In this document: positions 15,446 to 24,542 of the stretch, piece by piece
How the letters are laid out: each line of letters begins with the position of its first letter
Numbering within the stretch: position 1 is the stretch's first letter
NCBI GenBank assembly: GCA_910587475.1
Contig: CAJUMR010000009.1
Span: forward strand, 1 to 64,000
From: an uncultured Muribaculaceae bacterium
GTDB taxonomy: Bacteria; Bacteroidota; Bacteroidia; Bacteroidales; Muribaculaceae
Direction: 5' to 3'
DNA length: 64,000 nucleotides
Program-made: the position numbers and the translations under genes
Notes under the pieces: model-generated
Databases searched by the model: none
What the model was told of the DNA's origin: nothing
Seen by the model: only the letters and a program-made list of their open reading frames with translations

Positions 15446-17003
15446 AGAACTTATCCTGCGCGTCGCTCCTGAAACGGCATATGAGCCTGAACGTCTCGCA
15501 CAACGCGCGGCCAAGGAACTCGGCATCGACCGAAAGCGCGCAAAGCGTGTCGACATCGTAAAACGCTCTATAGATGCCCGGCAGCGGCAGGTTGTGGTCA
15601 ATCTGTCGCTGAGAGTGCATGTTGACGAAATTGACGAAAATGCCGTCGATTTCACACCTATCACCTACCCCGATGTAAAAGACCGGCAGGAGATTATAGT
15701 GGTCGGTGCTGGACCGGCAGGATTGTTCGCAGCCTTACGGATTATCGAACTGGGCTACCGCCCTATCGTTATCGAACGTGGCAAGGACGTCGACAGCCGA
15801 CGGAAAGATCTTGCAAAGATCAGCCGTGATCAAAAGATCGACGGCGAGTCGAACTACTGCTTCGGCGAAGGAGGGGCGGGCGCCTATTCCGACGGAAAAC
15901 TCTATACGCGAAGCAAGAAGCGCGGCCCCGTCGACAAAGTGCTTCAGATATTTGTCGAGCATGGTGCGCACCGAGAGATACTCGCTGACGCACATCCGCA
16001 TATAGGCACCGACCGTCTGCCGGAGGTGATCAAGGCTATCCGAGAAACCATAATCAAGTCGGGCGGAGAAGTGCATTTCGAAACGCGCGTCGACGATCTG
16101 ATCATCCAAGACCGGCGCGTCGAAGGAGTCATTACCGCCGACGGCCGCAAATTCCATGGGCCCGTGATACTTGCTACAGGACACTCAGCCCGCGATGTCT
16201 ATGAAATGCTCGACAAACTCGGCATTACCATGAACCCCAAAGGAATTGCCGTCGGAGTGCGTCTCGAACACCCTCAGAAGGTGATCGACTGCATCCAGTA
16301 TCACTCGCCGCAAGGGCGAGGCAAATATCTGCCTGCGGCTGAATATTCAATGCTGACGCGAGTCGACGGCCGCGCCGTCTATTCATTCTGTATGTGTCCC
16401 GGCGGATTCATTATCCCTGCCGCGAGCAGCGACGGGCAACTGGTTGTCAACGGCATGTCGCCTTCCAACCGCGGCACGCAATGGGCTAACTCGGGCATGG
16501 TTGTGGAGATCCTGCCTGAAGATCTCCCGCAATATGATAAGTCAGGACAATTGAAGATGATGCGCTTTCAGGAAGATGTAGAACGACGTTTCCATGAAGC
16601 GTCGGACAAAAGTCAGCGTGCACCGGCTCAACGTATGACCGATTTTGTGGCATCACGGCTGTCAGAAACACTTCCGCGCAGCTCATACGCACCGGGAGTG
16701 TTCAGCGCACGCCTCGATCAATTGCTGCCTGACTTCATAGCACGTCGTCTACAGAAAGGCTTCGAGGAGTTCGGCCGCAAATCACGCGGGTTCTTGTGCA
16801 ATGATGCCATCCTTGTCGGAGATGAAACCCGCACATCGGCACCCGTGCAGATAAGCCGCGACCGCGACAGCCTACGCCACGTAGAATACGATGGTTTGTA
16901 TCCGTGTGGTGAAGGAGCGGGATATGCTGGAGGAATCGTTTCGGCCGCGATCGACGGGATGAGGTGTGCCGAAGCTGCGATCAGCAGTCTTGCTCACGCA
17001 TGA
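15438..17003 (+). CDS. NAD(P)/FAD-dependent oxidoreductase of the COG2509 type
   Basis: A 521-residue soluble flavoprotein. A short N-terminal domain of about 80 residues precedes the Rossmann FAD-binding motif VGAGPAGLFAALR (about 88-100) and the Glu-containing IERGKDVDSRRKD. A glycine-rich FGEGGAGAYSDGKLYTRSKK (about 143-162) and the C-terminal YPCGEGAGYAGGIVSAAIDG (about 492-511) are hallmarks of the uncharacterised FAD-dependent dehydrogenase group COG2509. The substrate is unknown. It overlaps MATE by 8 nt at the start, and its last 23 bp overlap the convergent pnuT gene. Confidence 0.87.
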   Translation: MVRELILRVAPETAYEPERLAQRAAKELGIDRKRAKRVDIVKRSIDARQRQVVVNLSLRVHVDEIDENAVDFTPITYPDVKDRQEIIVVGAGPAGLFAALRIIELGYRPIVIERGKDVDSRRKDLAKISRDQKIDGESNYCFGEGGAGAYSDGKLYTRSKKRGPVDKVLQIFVEHGAHREILADAHPHIGTDRLPEVIKAIRETIIKSGGEVHFETRVDDLIIQDRRVEGVITADGRKFHGPVILATGHSARDVYEMLDKLGITMNPKGIAVGVRLEHPQKVIDCIQYHSPQGRGKYLPAAEYSMLTRVDGRAVYSFCMCPGGFIIPAASSDGQLVVNGMSPSNRGTQWANSGMVVEILPEDLPQYDKSGQLKMMRFQEDVERRFHEASDKSQRAPAQRMTDFVASRLSETLPRSSYAPGVFSARLDQLLPDFIARRLQKGFEEFGRKSRGFLCNDAILVGDETRTSAPVQISRDRDSLRHVEYDGLYPCGEGAGYAGGIVSAAIDGMRCAEAAISSLAHA

Positions 17004-17583
17004 GACGCATCCACTTGGCATAGCCGTAGAGGGCTATAAATGTGTAGGCGATATAGAGAACAGAATAAAGGATGATGCCTTTATACCAATAAAGGCCGAC
17101 ACACACGGCATCGACAGCAAACCATGCGAACCACTGCTCGACATACTTGCGGGCAAGCATCCACATGGCTACGATGCTAAGCGCAGTCGTAAACGCGTCC
17201 CAATAAGGAACCGTGCTGTTGGTGTACTCGACAAGGAAGCAAGCAATAAACAGAAAAATGGCCAGCAGCACGCAAATTGCCGGGAGATAAAATTTTCGCG
17301 GCATGTGGGAGATGGGCAGCGGTTTCCTGGTCCGTCGCTTGAGACCAAATGTCCACGCTATATATCCATATACGGCAATGATGAAATAGTAGATGTTGAT
17401 AGCAAAGTCAGCGTAAAGTCCGGCTCTTAGATACACCCAGACCGATATCATCGGCATTATTACACTCATGAGCCAGACAAGACGGTTGGCATGGTATTCA
17501 AAATAGAGATATGCCAGCCCCACGATGAGGCCGGCAATCTCCATGATGCGATCGGTTGTGAAATATTCAATTATAGCGTCCAT
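16981..17583 (-). CDS. pnuT: PnuC-family transporter, probably thiamine-specific PnuT
   Basis: A 200-residue inner-membrane protein with about seven hydrophobic segments and the PnuC-family pattern (NIYYFIIAVYGYIAWTF, WFAVDAVCVGLYWYKGI, YTFIALYGYAKW). PnuC proteins are facilitators for nicotinamide riboside or related vitamins. Here the gene directly follows a TonB receptor (ATG 17583 overlaps its stop by one base) in an operon headed by a TPP riboswitch, which is the known context of PnuT, the Bacteroidetes thiamine transporter. The substrate call therefore rests on regulation and neighbours. NMN or nicotinamide riboside transport is the alternative. Confidence 0.86.
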   Translation of the reverse strand: MDAIIEYFTTDRIMEIAGLIVGLAYLYFEYHANRLVWLMSVIMPMISVWVYLRAGLYADFAINIYYFIIAVYGYIAWTFGLKRRTRKPLPISHMPRKFYLPAICVLLAIFLFIACFLVEYTNSTVPYWDAFTTALSIVAMWMLARKYVEQWFAWFAVDAVCVGLYWYKGIILYSVLYIAYTFIALYGYAKWMRLMREQDC

Positions 17584-19814
17584 CAGAATTTAACGGCAAT
17601 AGAAGCCATGACGTTGGTTGTGGCCTGCGCGGCGTAACCGGCATAGCGGTAGATGACTTTCTCTCCGGCATCGTCGACGTAATAACCAGCTCCGGCATAA
17701 CCATTGTTTTCGTATTTCTCATTGAAAAGATTGTAGATAGAGAAGCCTAAGCGCACCTCTTTTAGCGACAGAAGACGGTGGAATGTGTAGGACAAATGGA
17801 GGTCTGACACAAAATAAGCGTCGAGGCTCTGCTCGTCGTTATGCGCGTTGTTGAGATACTGCTTGGAGACATAGCGGCTGTCGAGATTCGCTTCAAAACC
17901 TGAATATTTGAAACCAAATGAGTTGGCAAGCGTGAAATCAGGCGAGAATGCGATCGGAGTGTCTCCGAGATCAAACGATATGGGGTTGGTCCATTCATCC
18001 TCGTAGATGTATTCGACAAAATCTTTGATGCGGTTGCGCGAGATGGTAGCATTGATGTTCCAGTTGAACCATTTGCACGGACGTAGCGAAGCCTGAAGTT
18101 CAACACCCATGCGATAGCTCTTTGGCACGTTGATGCTCAACGGATTGCCGGTATCAGACAATTGACCGGTCACAACGAGCTGATCTTTATAGTCCATATA
18201 ATATAGGTTGACTCCGGCCGAGAACACCGGGCTGTTGTAACTGTAGCCGACTTCGTAGTCAAAAAGGCGTTCGGCACGGGGCACGTTGTTGATGTCTCCA
18301 TCGGTGAAGTTGTCGCGCACGGGTTCTTTGTGAGCGACGCTCCACGAAGCGAAAAGACGGTTGGCCGGATTGACCTCCCAGTTAAGACCTAATTTAGGGT
18401 TGAAGAAATCATATTTTTTGTGGATGTCGAGCACCTGCATGGCATCGGTGTTGTAGTCGAAGTTGTCGCTCTGACCTGTAATCTTGTAATCGATGTGACG
18501 ATACTGCAAGTCGCCGAACGCCGAAAGTCCGGATGCGATGTCGACGTTGGCACGGGCATAGACATTGCCGTCGAATTTCTCGCCAAGGTTGCGGTAATAC
18601 TCCTGAAGCGGATCAATTGCTCCGACATAATTGCGCACCCAAGCAATCTGACCGAAATGATGACCGCGGAAATTGTTGAGCGCACCACCAAGGACAGCCG
18701 ATACACGACCATGGTTATAATTCAACGAGAAAACACCTCCGCCGAAGCCATTGTCGTTTTTCTTCAGGCGTATGAGGTCGCTTTTCTTGACCGTTTCACC
18801 ATTGATCACAAACGGATCAAGGCCATATTCTGCCAAAGTGCGTCCGGTCTTGTACTGATTGTAATAACCGTCATCCTTTGTATAGTGCAGAGCAAGATTG
18901 AGGTTGAAGCGATCGGAAAGCTGCTGAGAGAAGAGCAAATGGAAATGATGCTGGATGTAATTGTCGGTCTGATCGTCGTAAAAAGCCGTCTCGCCGTTGC
19001 TGGCAGTGTATTTTCCGCAAGGATTGTAGCGCCGTCCATACTCAGCCATCTCCTCTTTCGAAGCGTAGTCCCAGGCCATATAGGTCTGTTCTTTTCCACC
19101 GAAAGCAAGCAGGCGCACAGAAGTCCCGCCATTGATGTAAGCTACCTGCCCGAAATAGCTCCAGAGCTTCGACCAAGCACGATCGATGTATCCATCGCTG
19201 CCGAGGTGACTGAAACGGGCATCGACGGACCAATGACCGCCAAGCAAACCGGAACCTACACGAATTGTCTCTTTGTTGGTGTTGTACATGCCGTAAGTCC
19301 CTGCAAACTCAGCATACGAATCCTCAGAAGGCGCATCGGTCAGCATGTTGATTGATGCGCCGAATGCTCCGGCACCGTTGGTCGATGTGCCCGCACCGCG
19401 CTGGATCTGAATATCTCGCAGCGATGAAGCAAGGTCGGGCATATTTACCCAATAGACATTGTGACTCTCGGAGTTGTTGATCGGAATGCCATTGGCAGTG
19501 ACATTGATGCGCGAACCGTCGGTGCCACGCACACGTATCGACGAATACCCCATGCCGGCACCGGCGTCGGATGTGGTGATGACCGAAGGGGTCATGTTAA
19601 GGAGAAATGGAATGTCGTGACCATCGTTGATTTTAGCAATCTGTGCTTTCGACACATTTGTAAAGGCAACGGGTGTCTTTTTATCGGCACGGTTTGCAAC
19701 GATCTCGACGTTATCGAGGTTAATCACACTCGAAGAATCGGCCTTGTCGATTTCGACAGCCGACAGACAGGGCGCCGCACATAGCGACACCGCTGTAAAA
19801 ATCAGTTTGTTCAT
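17583..19814 (-). CDS. TonB-dependent outer-membrane receptor, probably for thiamine
   Basis: A 743-residue outer-membrane receptor: a signal peptide (about 1-18), a plug domain (about 40-150, with GMGYSSIRVRGTDGSRINVT and NGIPINNSESHNVYWVN) and a 22-strand-type barrel ending in the aromatic VMASIAVKF. It lacks the N-terminal carboxypeptidase-like domain of SusC proteins, as vitamin and siderophore receptors do. A TPP riboswitch ends about 8 bases before its start codon, and a PnuT-like carrier follows. This is the arrangement of the thiamine-regulated receptor (OMthi/Omr1) of Bacteroides. TonB energises the import of thiamine or its phosphates. Confidence 0.92.
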   Translation of the reverse strand: MNKLIFTAVSLCAAPCLSAVEIDKADSSSVINLDNVEIVANRADKKTPVAFTNVSKAQIAKINDGHDIPFLLNMTPSVITTSDAGAGMGYSSIRVRGTDGSRINVTANGIPINNSESHNVYWVNMPDLASSLRDIQIQRGAGTSTNGAGAFGASINMLTDAPSEDSYAEFAGTYGMYNTNKETIRVGSGLLGGHWSVDARFSHLGSDGYIDRAWSKLWSYFGQVAYINGGTSVRLLAFGGKEQTYMAWDYASKEEMAEYGRRYNPCGKYTASNGETAFYDDQTDNYIQHHFHLLFSQQLSDRFNLNLALHYTKDDGYYNQYKTGRTLAEYGLDPFVINGETVKKSDLIRLKKNDNGFGGGVFSLNYNHGRVSAVLGGALNNFRGHHFGQIAWVRNYVGAIDPLQEYYRNLGEKFDGNVYARANVDIASGLSAFGDLQYRHIDYKITGQSDNFDYNTDAMQVLDIHKKYDFFNPKLGLNWEVNPANRLFASWSVAHKEPVRDNFTDGDINNVPRAERLFDYEVGYSYNSPVFSAGVNLYYMDYKDQLVVTGQLSDTGNPLSINVPKSYRMGVELQASLRPCKWFNWNINATISRNRIKDFVEYIYEDEWTNPISFDLGDTPIAFSPDFTLANSFGFKYSGFEANLDSRYVSKQYLNNAHNDEQSLDAYFVSDLHLSYTFHRLLSLKEVRLGFSIYNLFNEKYENNGYAGAGYYVDDAGEKVIYRYAGYAAQATTNVMASIAVKF

Positions 19815-19821
19815 ATGAATT

Positions 19822-19907
19822 TATTTTCACTACGCCGGTATTACCCGGTTCAGGTTCCAAGGGTATGATCTCAGCTTCGCTTTATAGGCTAAGCACCCCT
19901 AATAAAA
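19822..19907 (-). promoter_or_regulatory. TPP (THI-box) riboswitch
   Basis: On the minus strand the leader carries the conserved thi-box elements: AGGGGTGC, GCTGAGATCATACCC, GAACCTGAACCGGGTAATAC and CCGGCGTAGTGAAAA. The 3' side of the aptamer ends within about 8 bases of ATG 19814, so ligand binding probably blocks translation start. A -7 element (TAATTTTG, minus 19930-19923) supplies the promoter. Confidence 0.95.
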
Positions 19908-19990
19908 CTCGTTTTATCGCCACAAAATTAATATTTGTTTTTCATTATCATCCCATAATTCATTAAAATTTCATGACCTGACAATGACAA

Positions 19991-20572
19991 TCAATCACCA
20001 GACCGGCTCTGCCTGAATGCTGCAAGACGGGAATAGAGGGCATGGAGAGGGAGTCCCATAACATTGTAGTAGCATCCTTCGATGCGGTTGATGCCGACAC
20101 ATCCGATCCACTCCTGGATGCCATAGGCTCCGGCCTTGTCGAAAGGTCGGTAACGATCAACATAATAGCTGATCAGATCATCAGACAGATTGTCAAACGA
20201 CACCAAGGTTGTTTCGGAAAAAGTCACCGTTCGGTCTGACGACATCAGAGTCACTCCCGTCACTACTTTGTGAACACAGCCGGAAAGCGATTTCAGCATG
20301 TCGACTGCCTGTTGCCTATCTCTGGGCTTACCGAGGATACGCCCGCCGCAGATGACGACAGTGTCGGCCGTCACGACAATATCATCTCCGACGGCCAGGT
20401 CTTTGTAAGCGTTAGCCTTAAGGGCGGAAAGATATGGCGCGACATCGTCGGGCGGCAAGTTGTCAGGATATTTCTCCTCTATATCCCGCGGGGAAACAAT
20501 CGAAAAATCAATATCGAGAAGCGACAGCAGTTCGCGACGTCTCGGCGAATTTGAAGCCAATAATAATTTCAT
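19991..20572 (-). CDS. maf: Maf-family nucleotide pyrophosphatase
   Basis: A 193-residue Maf/YhdE-type enzyme that hydrolyses (modified) dTTP/UTP or CTP to monophosphates and is linked to septum inhibition. It begins MKLLLASNSPRRRELLSLLD with the family's SxSPRR phosphate-binding loop, has VTADTVVICGGRILGKPRD (about 69-87) with the catalytic Asp, and FDKAGAYGIQEW (about 149-160). ATG 20572 is used because upstream in-frame codons overlap the preceding gene. It is the last gene of the operon 23485-19991, 13 bp after kdsC. Confidence 0.95.
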   Translation of the reverse strand: MKLLLASNSPRRRELLSLLDIDFSIVSPRDIEEKYPDNLPPDDVAPYLSALKANAYKDLAVGDDIVVTADTVVICGGRILGKPRDRQQAVDMLKSLSGCVHKVVTGVTLMSSDRTVTFSETTLVSFDNLSDDLISYYVDRYRPFDKAGAYGIQEWIGCVGINRIEGCYYNVMGLPLHALYSRLAAFRQSRSGD

Positions 20573-20585
20573 ATCAAAGCATTTT

Positions 20586-21110
20586 TTACCAACCGAAAGC
20601 ATCGGCATGAGACATCCACAGGCCTTTGGCTCGCATGACTTCTTCGACCAGTTCGCGCCCTGCCCCATAGCCACCATTTGCCTGAGTGATATAGCGGGCG
20701 ACAGCTTTCACCTCGTCATCGGCATCGCGCGGAGCACACGGAAGACCGACCGCCTGCATCACACAGATATCGGGAATATCGTCGCCCATGTAGGCTACGT
20801 GGTCGGGAGTCAAACCCGTTTTTTCAAGCCAATCGAGAAGACATGGCATTTTATCGGCAGCTTTCAAATATATGTCAGTAACACCCAACGCATTGTAACG
20901 GCGGCACAGGGTTTCGTCGGCGGCTCCGGTTATGATTGCTATTTTCAGGCCTTTCTTAACGGCAAGCTGAATTGAATAACCGTCCTTGACATTGACCATT
21001 CTGACGGGAGCACCATCGGCGCCCATAGGCACTGTCGACGGAGACAGAACTCCATCGATGTCAAACACTATGCCGTCGATCAGAGAAAGATCGTAGTTGA
21101 TTCTGCTCAT
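20586..21110 (-). CDS. kdsC: 3-deoxy-manno-octulosonate-8-phosphatase (KdsC-like HAD phosphatase)
   Basis: A 174-residue cap-less HAD phosphatase (C0 class) of the KdsC family, which releases Kdo from Kdo-8-phosphate for lipopolysaccharide inner core. It has FDIDGVLSPSTVPMGADGAP (about 16-35) with the catalytic DxD, VNVKDGYSIQLAVKKGLKIA (about 41-60), ITGAADE, and MGDDIPDICVMQAVGLPCAP (about 108-127). KdsC forms tetramers. Its ATG overlaps the DUF2520 gene stop (ATGA, 21107-21110), so translation is coupled. A CMP-sugar phosphatase relative is a minor alternative. Confidence 0.9.
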   Translation of the reverse strand: MSRINYDLSLIDGIVFDIDGVLSPSTVPMGADGAPVRMVNVKDGYSIQLAVKKGLKIAIITGAADETLCRRYNALGVTDIYLKAADKMPCLLDWLEKTGLTPDHVAYMGDDIPDICVMQAVGLPCAPRDADDEVKAVARYITQANGGYGAGRELVEEVMRAKGLWMSHADAFGW

Positions 21111-21889
21111 AATTTACAATCGAGTTTATGGGTCTTGATAATTGCGTTGGAAAGATCACGATACAGCGCCGCCGTAGGACTGTCGAGCAGTTGCATATGG
21201 CTCTGCATCACGGCAGCATCACACCTCATGGCCGGCCCCGTCTGCGAAGCTCTCGGCCCGAGCGCAACCGCTTTGTCGAGAGTGGCCCTGATGAGAGGCT
21301 CGACAACCGAAAAATCATATCCGTCGGCAGCGAGCACCTGCGCGGTGCAGTCCCACAGATAGTTGACAAAATTACACGATAAGACTCCGGCAATATGGAG
21401 TGTTTTGCGACGACGCGAATCTGCATGATATACGCGCGGAGACAACAGATGAGCATAGTCATCGATACACCGCAGGGCATCCTCGTCAGATGCTTCTGTA
21501 AAAAACGGCACTTCATCCAACACCACCTGAGCCTCACGGGTGAAGGTCTGAAGAGGATACAACACAGCCGTGCGCTCTGCCACTCCGTCGAGAGCATCCA
21601 GTGGAACGCTGCCTGAAGTGTGAGCAACAATGCCATTGACACGAGGCATATGCGCAGCAATATCGGCCACTGCCGCATCAGCCACGGCTATAAGATAGAG
21701 ATCGGCGTCGACAATCAGATCATCGAGACTGTCAATTGGCTCTGCACCAGACAAGGCACCGGCAAGCCGGGAGGCATGCGAGGCCGAACGGCTATAGACC
21801 TGAACAATGTCACATCCGGCTTTTTCAAAACCGGCTGCGAGGTGGGTCGCGACGTTTCCTGAACCTATTATTACGATTTTCAAAGTCAT
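21107..21889 (-). CDS. Rossmann-fold and DUF2520 domain protein
   Basis: A 260-residue protein with an N-terminal NAD(P)-binding fold (KIVIIGSGNVATHLAAGFEK, about 4-23) followed by a helical DUF2520 domain (about 130-250; HIAGVLSCNFVNYLWDC). It resembles F420/NADP-dependent and 6-phosphogluconate-type dehydrogenases, but the reaction is unknown. It is conserved in Bacteroidales beside kdsC and maf, as here, where its end overlaps kdsC by 4 nt. Confidence 0.9.
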   Translation of the reverse strand: MTLKIVIIGSGNVATHLAAGFEKAGCDIVQVYSRSASHASRLAGALSGAEPIDSLDDLIVDADLYLIAVADAAVADIAAHMPRVNGIVAHTSGSVPLDALDGVAERTAVLYPLQTFTREAQVVLDEVPFFTEASDEDALRCIDDYAHLLSPRVYHADSRRRKTLHIAGVLSCNFVNYLWDCTAQVLAADGYDFSVVEPLIRATLDKAVALGPRASQTGPAMRCDAAVMQSHMQLLDSPTAALYRDLSNAIIKTHKLDCKL

Positions 21890-21905
21890 TGAAAACGCTC
21901 CGGAT

Positions 21906-22454
21906 TTACCACTTACCTATATGTATTTTCTCCCATAAGAGTTTCTCGGGATCGACAGGTTTCCGGACCTCGTCGATGTGGCCGAATGTCATTATACATT
22001 CAACTGCCATATCTTCGGGTATGTCGAGAAGCTCGCGCACAACTGTTTCCGATGACTCGGCATCTGCGGCAAAACGGTTTCGCACCTGGATCCAGCATGA
22101 ACCAAGACCGAGATCTGCGGCCTGGAGATGCATAAGCAATGCTGCGATCGATGCGTCTTCGACATAGACGTCGCTCTTGGTTGTGTCTACTGCTACGACT
22201 ACAGCAAATGCTGCAGTCGAGATCGGCTTCGTGCCGAACTGCTTGCAATCAGCGAGACGGACGAGCATGTCTTTATCTTCGACAACTACAAATTGCCAGG
22301 GACGCACACTTTTGGATGACGGGGCGAGCAATGCGGCCTCAAGTATTGTGCGCACGTCGTCGGCATCGACAGGCTGGTCTTTGTACCGCCTGATGCTGTG
22401 ACGCTCTAAAAGAAGTTGATGGAGATTTTCCATGAGTGAAGAGGTTATTGTCAT
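21906..22454 (-). CDS. nitroreductase-family flavoprotein
   Basis: A 182-residue FMN-dependent oxidoreductase. The N-terminus holds the FMN-phosphate-binding ERHSIRRYKDQPVD (about 16-29), then LLAPSSKSVRPWQFVVVED (about 39-57), and AADLGLGSCWIQVRNR (about 117-132), all standard for the family. Physiological substrates (quinones, nitro compounds, enones) cannot be told apart. ATG 22454 overlaps the stop of the upstream SPOR gene (ATGA), giving coupling; ATG 22433 (MENLHQ) is an alternative start. Confidence 0.92.
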   Translation of the reverse strand: MTITSSLMENLHQLLLERHSIRRYKDQPVDADDVRTILEAALLAPSSKSVRPWQFVVVEDKDMLVRLADCKQFGTKPISTAAFAVVVAVDTTKSDVYVEDASIAALLMHLQAADLGLGSCWIQVRNRFAADAESSETVVRELLDIPEDMAVECIMTFGHIDEVRKPVDPEKLLWEKIHIGKW

Positions 22455-23485
22455 TTACGACATACCCATGCACCCGGAAAGCGATCGGCAAGTGTCGCAG
22501 CCGCAGACTGGGCTTGGCGCGAAGTGGCACCGGTGGCTGCATAAACACGATAGCGACCATCCTTGGCGAGTATGCCTAATTGTTGATTTTTAATATTATC
22601 AATATAGTCCTGTGCGTCAACCTCAGTGACAAGCGAAGCTACAACAAGACAATAGGGATCAGACGGCTCGAAGCGCACTGAAGAGACATCGTGCACGGCT
22701 TTTGCCGCAGAAGATGCTGCTGCCATACGCTCGCGTATATAAGCTGAGTGGGCTGCAGTATCGACTGTCTCGGATGCATCATTGTGGGCTCGGAGATAGA
22801 GGGTGATGTCAGATGTCGCTTCTCCGGGACGGCGGATCAACGATGACTGCTCTGAAACAGAAGTCTCTGATGGAACAAAATTTTCAATCCCTAATGAAGC
22901 ATATTGAGCTTTATCGAATTTGATCGGCGTAGAAAGCACGAAACCAAGTGCAAAGAGCAAAGCCAGCGAGGCCGCAACACGTACAGCCCGGTTGACATAG
23001 CTGACAAACGGTCGCGCAGTGTTGGCATTTCCTGCAGCAAGCAATTCCCGCTGACGGACAAGCTCGGCCACTGGACGAAGGTCTATCGACTGTAACCACA
23101 TGTGACGCGGACTGAGAGCTGCCGTTACAGCCGGCTCGAATGAAAGAGTCAAACCGTCGACGAGATACAGACAGCCAAGATGACCAAGCATGAGAGAGCC
23201 ATCGGTTTCGAGCGCCCGACGCATGGCATCCACCTCTCCGGCCACTATGCGACGCGCCACATCAAACGGGATCGACCTGGACCGCGCAACCGAAGACACA
23301 AGCAACCCATCGTTGTGGGTCAGCGATGCATTGAATGAGAATGTACGCGACGGCGGAGCAATCACCTGTCGCGAAGCGTCATAAGATGCCGAGCGGTCAT
23401 GGACCAGAACAGCACCCAAGCCGGGAATCACCACACAATCGTGAGCGGTGATGAGGTACTCTGTATGACGTATGATTTCATTCAT
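22451..23485 (-). CDS. HU-CCDC81 and SPOR domain membrane protein
   Basis: A 344-residue protein with two HU-like CCDC81 repeats at the N-terminus (about 1-130; EYLITAHDCVVIPGLGAVLV and GLLVSSVARSRSIPFDVARR), one membrane helix (about 170-190; VAASLALLFALGFVLS) and a C-terminal SPOR domain (about 268-343; PYCLVVASLVTEVDAQDYID and KDGRYRVYAATGATSR). SPOR domains bind denuded septal peptidoglycan, so a role in cell division is likely, with the HU part cytoplasmic. It is the first gene of a five-gene operon. A consensus promoter places the RNA start at the ATG itself. Confidence 0.9.
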   Translation of the reverse strand: MNEIIRHTEYLITAHDCVVIPGLGAVLVHDRSASYDASRQVIAPPSRTFSFNASLTHNDGLLVSSVARSRSIPFDVARRIVAGEVDAMRRALETDGSLMLGHLGCLYLVDGLTLSFEPAVTAALSPRHMWLQSIDLRPVAELVRQRELLAAGNANTARPFVSYVNRAVRVAASLALLFALGFVLSTPIKFDKAQYASLGIENFVPSETSVSEQSSLIRRPGEATSDITLYLRAHNDASETVDTAAHSAYIRERMAAASSAAKAVHDVSSVRFEPSDPYCLVVASLVTEVDAQDYIDNIKNQQLGILAKDGRYRVYAATGATSRQAQSAAATLADRFPGAWVCRK

Positions 23486-23490
23486 GACTA

Positions 23491-23521
23491 CAAATTTACT
23501 TCGTTTTTTTTAGACGGCAAA
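23491..23521 (-). promoter_or_regulatory. consensus promoter, apparently leaderless
   Basis: TTTG (23521-23518), 19 bases, TAAATTTG (23498-23491) on the minus strand. The -7 element ends 6 bp before ATG 23485, so transcription should begin at or within a base or two of the start codon. Confidence 0.7.
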
Positions 23522-23664
23522 ACATTTTTTTGCAAAGTTGCAGACCGATATTCTCAATTTATGCCCTAACTTTGTTGCCGTCAAGGCCCACCGCTTTTTT
23601 GAGGTGACGGCCAAAAGTGTCATATATATTACAATTTCACCAGTCAATACAATCCGATGATAAA

Positions 23665-24534
23665 ATGAATAATATTAAAATATGTCTCGCCGCCATAACC
23701 GCCTCGTTGCTGTCATGTCTACAGATCCATGCTATAGATCCAAAAACAGAAGAAGATCCTTACTTTCTGTTGATGGGTGAGGCTGAAAAGGCGATAGGCG
23801 AAGGAAACTATGACGAAGCCGCCGCACGCCTGATCGATGCTATGGCTGTCGATCCCGACAATCCGAGCAACCTGCTGCTGATGACAAATCTCGGAGTCGT
23901 CTACTCGTGTCTCGACAGAGATTCGCTCGCTATCGCTACACTTGACGAGGTGAACAGACGCGCCCCAAACATGACCGTCGCCCTTGTCAACCGCGGGCGC
24001 ATCAAACTCAAGAATAATATGAACGCTGAGGCTCTCGCCGATTTCAACCGAGTGATCGAGATCGACTCTCTGAACGCTGACGCACGATATTTCAGGGGGA
24101 TGATGGCCCTCTACGGCGGCGACCGCATCACAGCCGAAAAAGATCTTAACGCAGTGAAGAACCTCCAGCCTGAGGCAATGAGGACATATGCCGGACTCGG
24201 AGCGTTATATGCGATGACCGGTCGAGACAGGGAGGCCGCCGCGTGTTTTGAAAAACTGATCGAGACAGAGCCTACGCCTGAATACTATGCCAGTCTGGCC
24301 GGATGCTATCTCGCCCTTGAAGAACTCAGCGAGGCGTCGCGGGTGATTAACGAGGGCATGAAAGTGTATGGCCGCGATCCCGAACTATATTATTACAGAG
24401 CATGGCTCAACCGCGACCGCTTCCGCCTTGACGACGCCCACGAAGATGCAAAACTCGCCATACAATACGGCGCATCTCCCGAAAAAGTCAACGAACTTTT
24501 CAAGAACAAACCGTCGAAAGGCCGTCGGAAATAA
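23665..24534 (+). CDS. exported tetratricopeptide-repeat protein
   Basis: A 289-residue protein with a signal sequence (residues 1-24, ending QIHA; a Cys sits just before in LLSCLQIHA, so a lipoprotein is possible) followed by about six TPR units: AEKAIGEGNYDEAAARLIDA, VNRGRIKLKNNMNAEALADF and YFRGMMALYGGDRITAEKD among them. It is a likely periplasmic or membrane-anchored scaffold with no known partner. ATG 23665 is preferred over upstream codons because it begins the signal peptide. A -7 element (TAACTTTG, 23567-23574) implies a leader of about 85 nt. Confidence 0.82.
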   Translation: MNNIKICLAAITASLLSCLQIHAIDPKTEEDPYFLLMGEAEKAIGEGNYDEAAARLIDAMAVDPDNPSNLLLMTNLGVVYSCLDRDSLAIATLDEVNRRAPNMTVALVNRGRIKLKNNMNAEALADFNRVIEIDSLNADARYFRGMMALYGGDRITAEKDLNAVKNLQPEAMRTYAGLGALYAMTGRDREAAACFEKLIETEPTPEYYASLAGCYLALEELSEASRVINEGMKVYGRDPELYYYRAWLNRDRFRLDDAHEDAKLAIQYGASPEKVNELFKNKPSKGRRK

Positions 24535-24542
24535 AGCGATGA

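Noticed and set aside
16981..17583. PnuC as an NMN/nicotinamide riboside transporter linked to nadC
   Set aside because: It is in an operon under a TPP riboswitch with a TonB receptor and far from nadC, so thiamine is the better substrate.
18420..19355. A 311-codon plus-strand frame inside the thiamine receptor gene
   Set aside because: The receptor's plug and barrel motifs are clear on the minus strand; the opposite frame shows no recognisable domain or start signal.
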